From an uncultured bacterium (GTDB taxonomy: Bacteria > Bacillota > Clostridia > Christensenellales > Pumilibacteraceae), in contig CATKFJ010000236.1 of assembly GCA_949747725.1 (NCBI GenBank), forward strand, positions 1 through 5,845: a stretch of DNA of 5,845 nt, given 5' to 3'. The notes under the pieces were generated by a model. That model saw nothing but the letters and a program-made list of their open reading frames with translations. It was not told the DNA's origin and ran no database searches. This document shows, in pieces, positions 5,665-5,845 of this stretch (positions are counted from its first letter, which is position 1; the number at the start of each line of letters is the position of its first letter). The translations under genes were made by a program, and so were the position numbers.

Positions 5665-5699
5665 GACGTATTGTAATATAATGCTATATATTTCAGCGC

Positions 5700-5727
5700 A
5701 ATAAACTGAGGGCGCGCTTTGCTCGCC
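5700..5727 (-). terminator. Possible weak terminator of the right-edge gene
   Basis: On the minus strand GGCGAGC-AAA-GCGCGCC (5727-5711) forms a 7-position stem with one A-G mismatch, followed by a loose T-rich tail CTCAGTTTATT. It starts 34 nt after the stop codon of the partial gene, a sensible place for a terminator, but the tail is poor. If it works, the small gene at 5442-5651 needs its own promoter. I found no good one between them. Confidence 0.3.
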
Positions 5728-5761
5728 GTCTCGCCATTGCACGTTGTTTTATCGTAGAACG

Positions 5762-5845
5762 TTACTTGTTGCCGACAAGCCCGTCGTAATACACAGAAAG
5801 ATTATTTACTATATCGCCGAGCCTTTTGTAAAACTCGACTCGCTC
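5762..5845 (-). CDS. C-terminal 27 codons of an unidentified protein (gene continues right)
   Basis: On the minus strand the frame is open from the right edge to a TAA at 5764-5762. The translation ends RLGDIVNNLSVYYDGLVGNK, amphipathic and unlike a random shadow, with codon use similar to the neighbouring genes. The family is not recognised and no function is proposed. It lies 110 nt upstream of the small membrane-protein gene on the same strand. Confidence 0.6.
   Translation of the reverse strand, partial: ERVEFYKRLGDIVNNLSVYYDGLVGNK

Noticed and set aside
5428..5676. 82-codon plus-strand frame opposite the small membrane protein
   Set aside because: The minus frame has the strong SD and a clean charged-then-hydrophobic layout; the plus frame is its shadow.

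Overview
The window reads as chromosomal DNA of a clostridial Bacillota, probably an uncultured gut-type Clostridia. Grounds are inference: a SpoVB/YtgP-type polysaccharide flippase, a zinc-ribbon serine/threonine kinase with the GRGGFGITY loop common in Clostridia, GGAG-type ribosome binding sites, and AT-rich intergenic DNA around roughly 50% GC coding DNA. No RNA gene, insertion sequence, CRISPR array or attachment site was seen.

Layout. (1) 1-1068, minus strand: a lipoprotein gene that runs off the left edge, with a lipobox signal peptide, two Ig-like beta domains and the start of a CBM9/DOMON-like sugar-binding domain. (2) 1069-1311: a divergent control region with an extended -10 for the lipoprotein, helically phased GTATT repeats over its poor -35, and a near-consensus promoter for the gene to the right. 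(3) 1312-2250, plus strand: an AraC-family regulator with cupin and double HTH. (4) 2251-2495: a convergent intergenic stretch with no clear gene and only weak hairpins. (5) 2496-4118, minus strand: a 14-TM MOP-superfamily lipid-linked saccharide flippase. (6) 4119-4295: a second divergent region, with a perfect TTGACA-N17-TATAAT promoter overlapped by an inverted repeat. (7) 4296-5312, plus strand: a compact zinc-ribbon plus kinase protein. (8) 5334-5377: a very strong two-way terminator. (9) 5442-5651, minus strand: a 69-residue single-TM protein, possibly the remnant of a longer one. (10) 5762-5845, minus strand: the last 27 codons of an unidentified gene.

How the genes may work together (inference). 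The AraC protein is well placed to activate the divergent lipoprotein gene, a common arrangement for sensing and binding a saccharide. The kinase and flippase are divergent neighbours, which invites comparison with kinase control of envelope-precursor flipping, but nothing in the sequence proves a link. I do not see a clearly new multi-gene system here. The most testable signals are the phased repeats, the operator-like repeat on the kinase promoter, the minimal kinase architecture and the possible gene remnant at 5442-5651.
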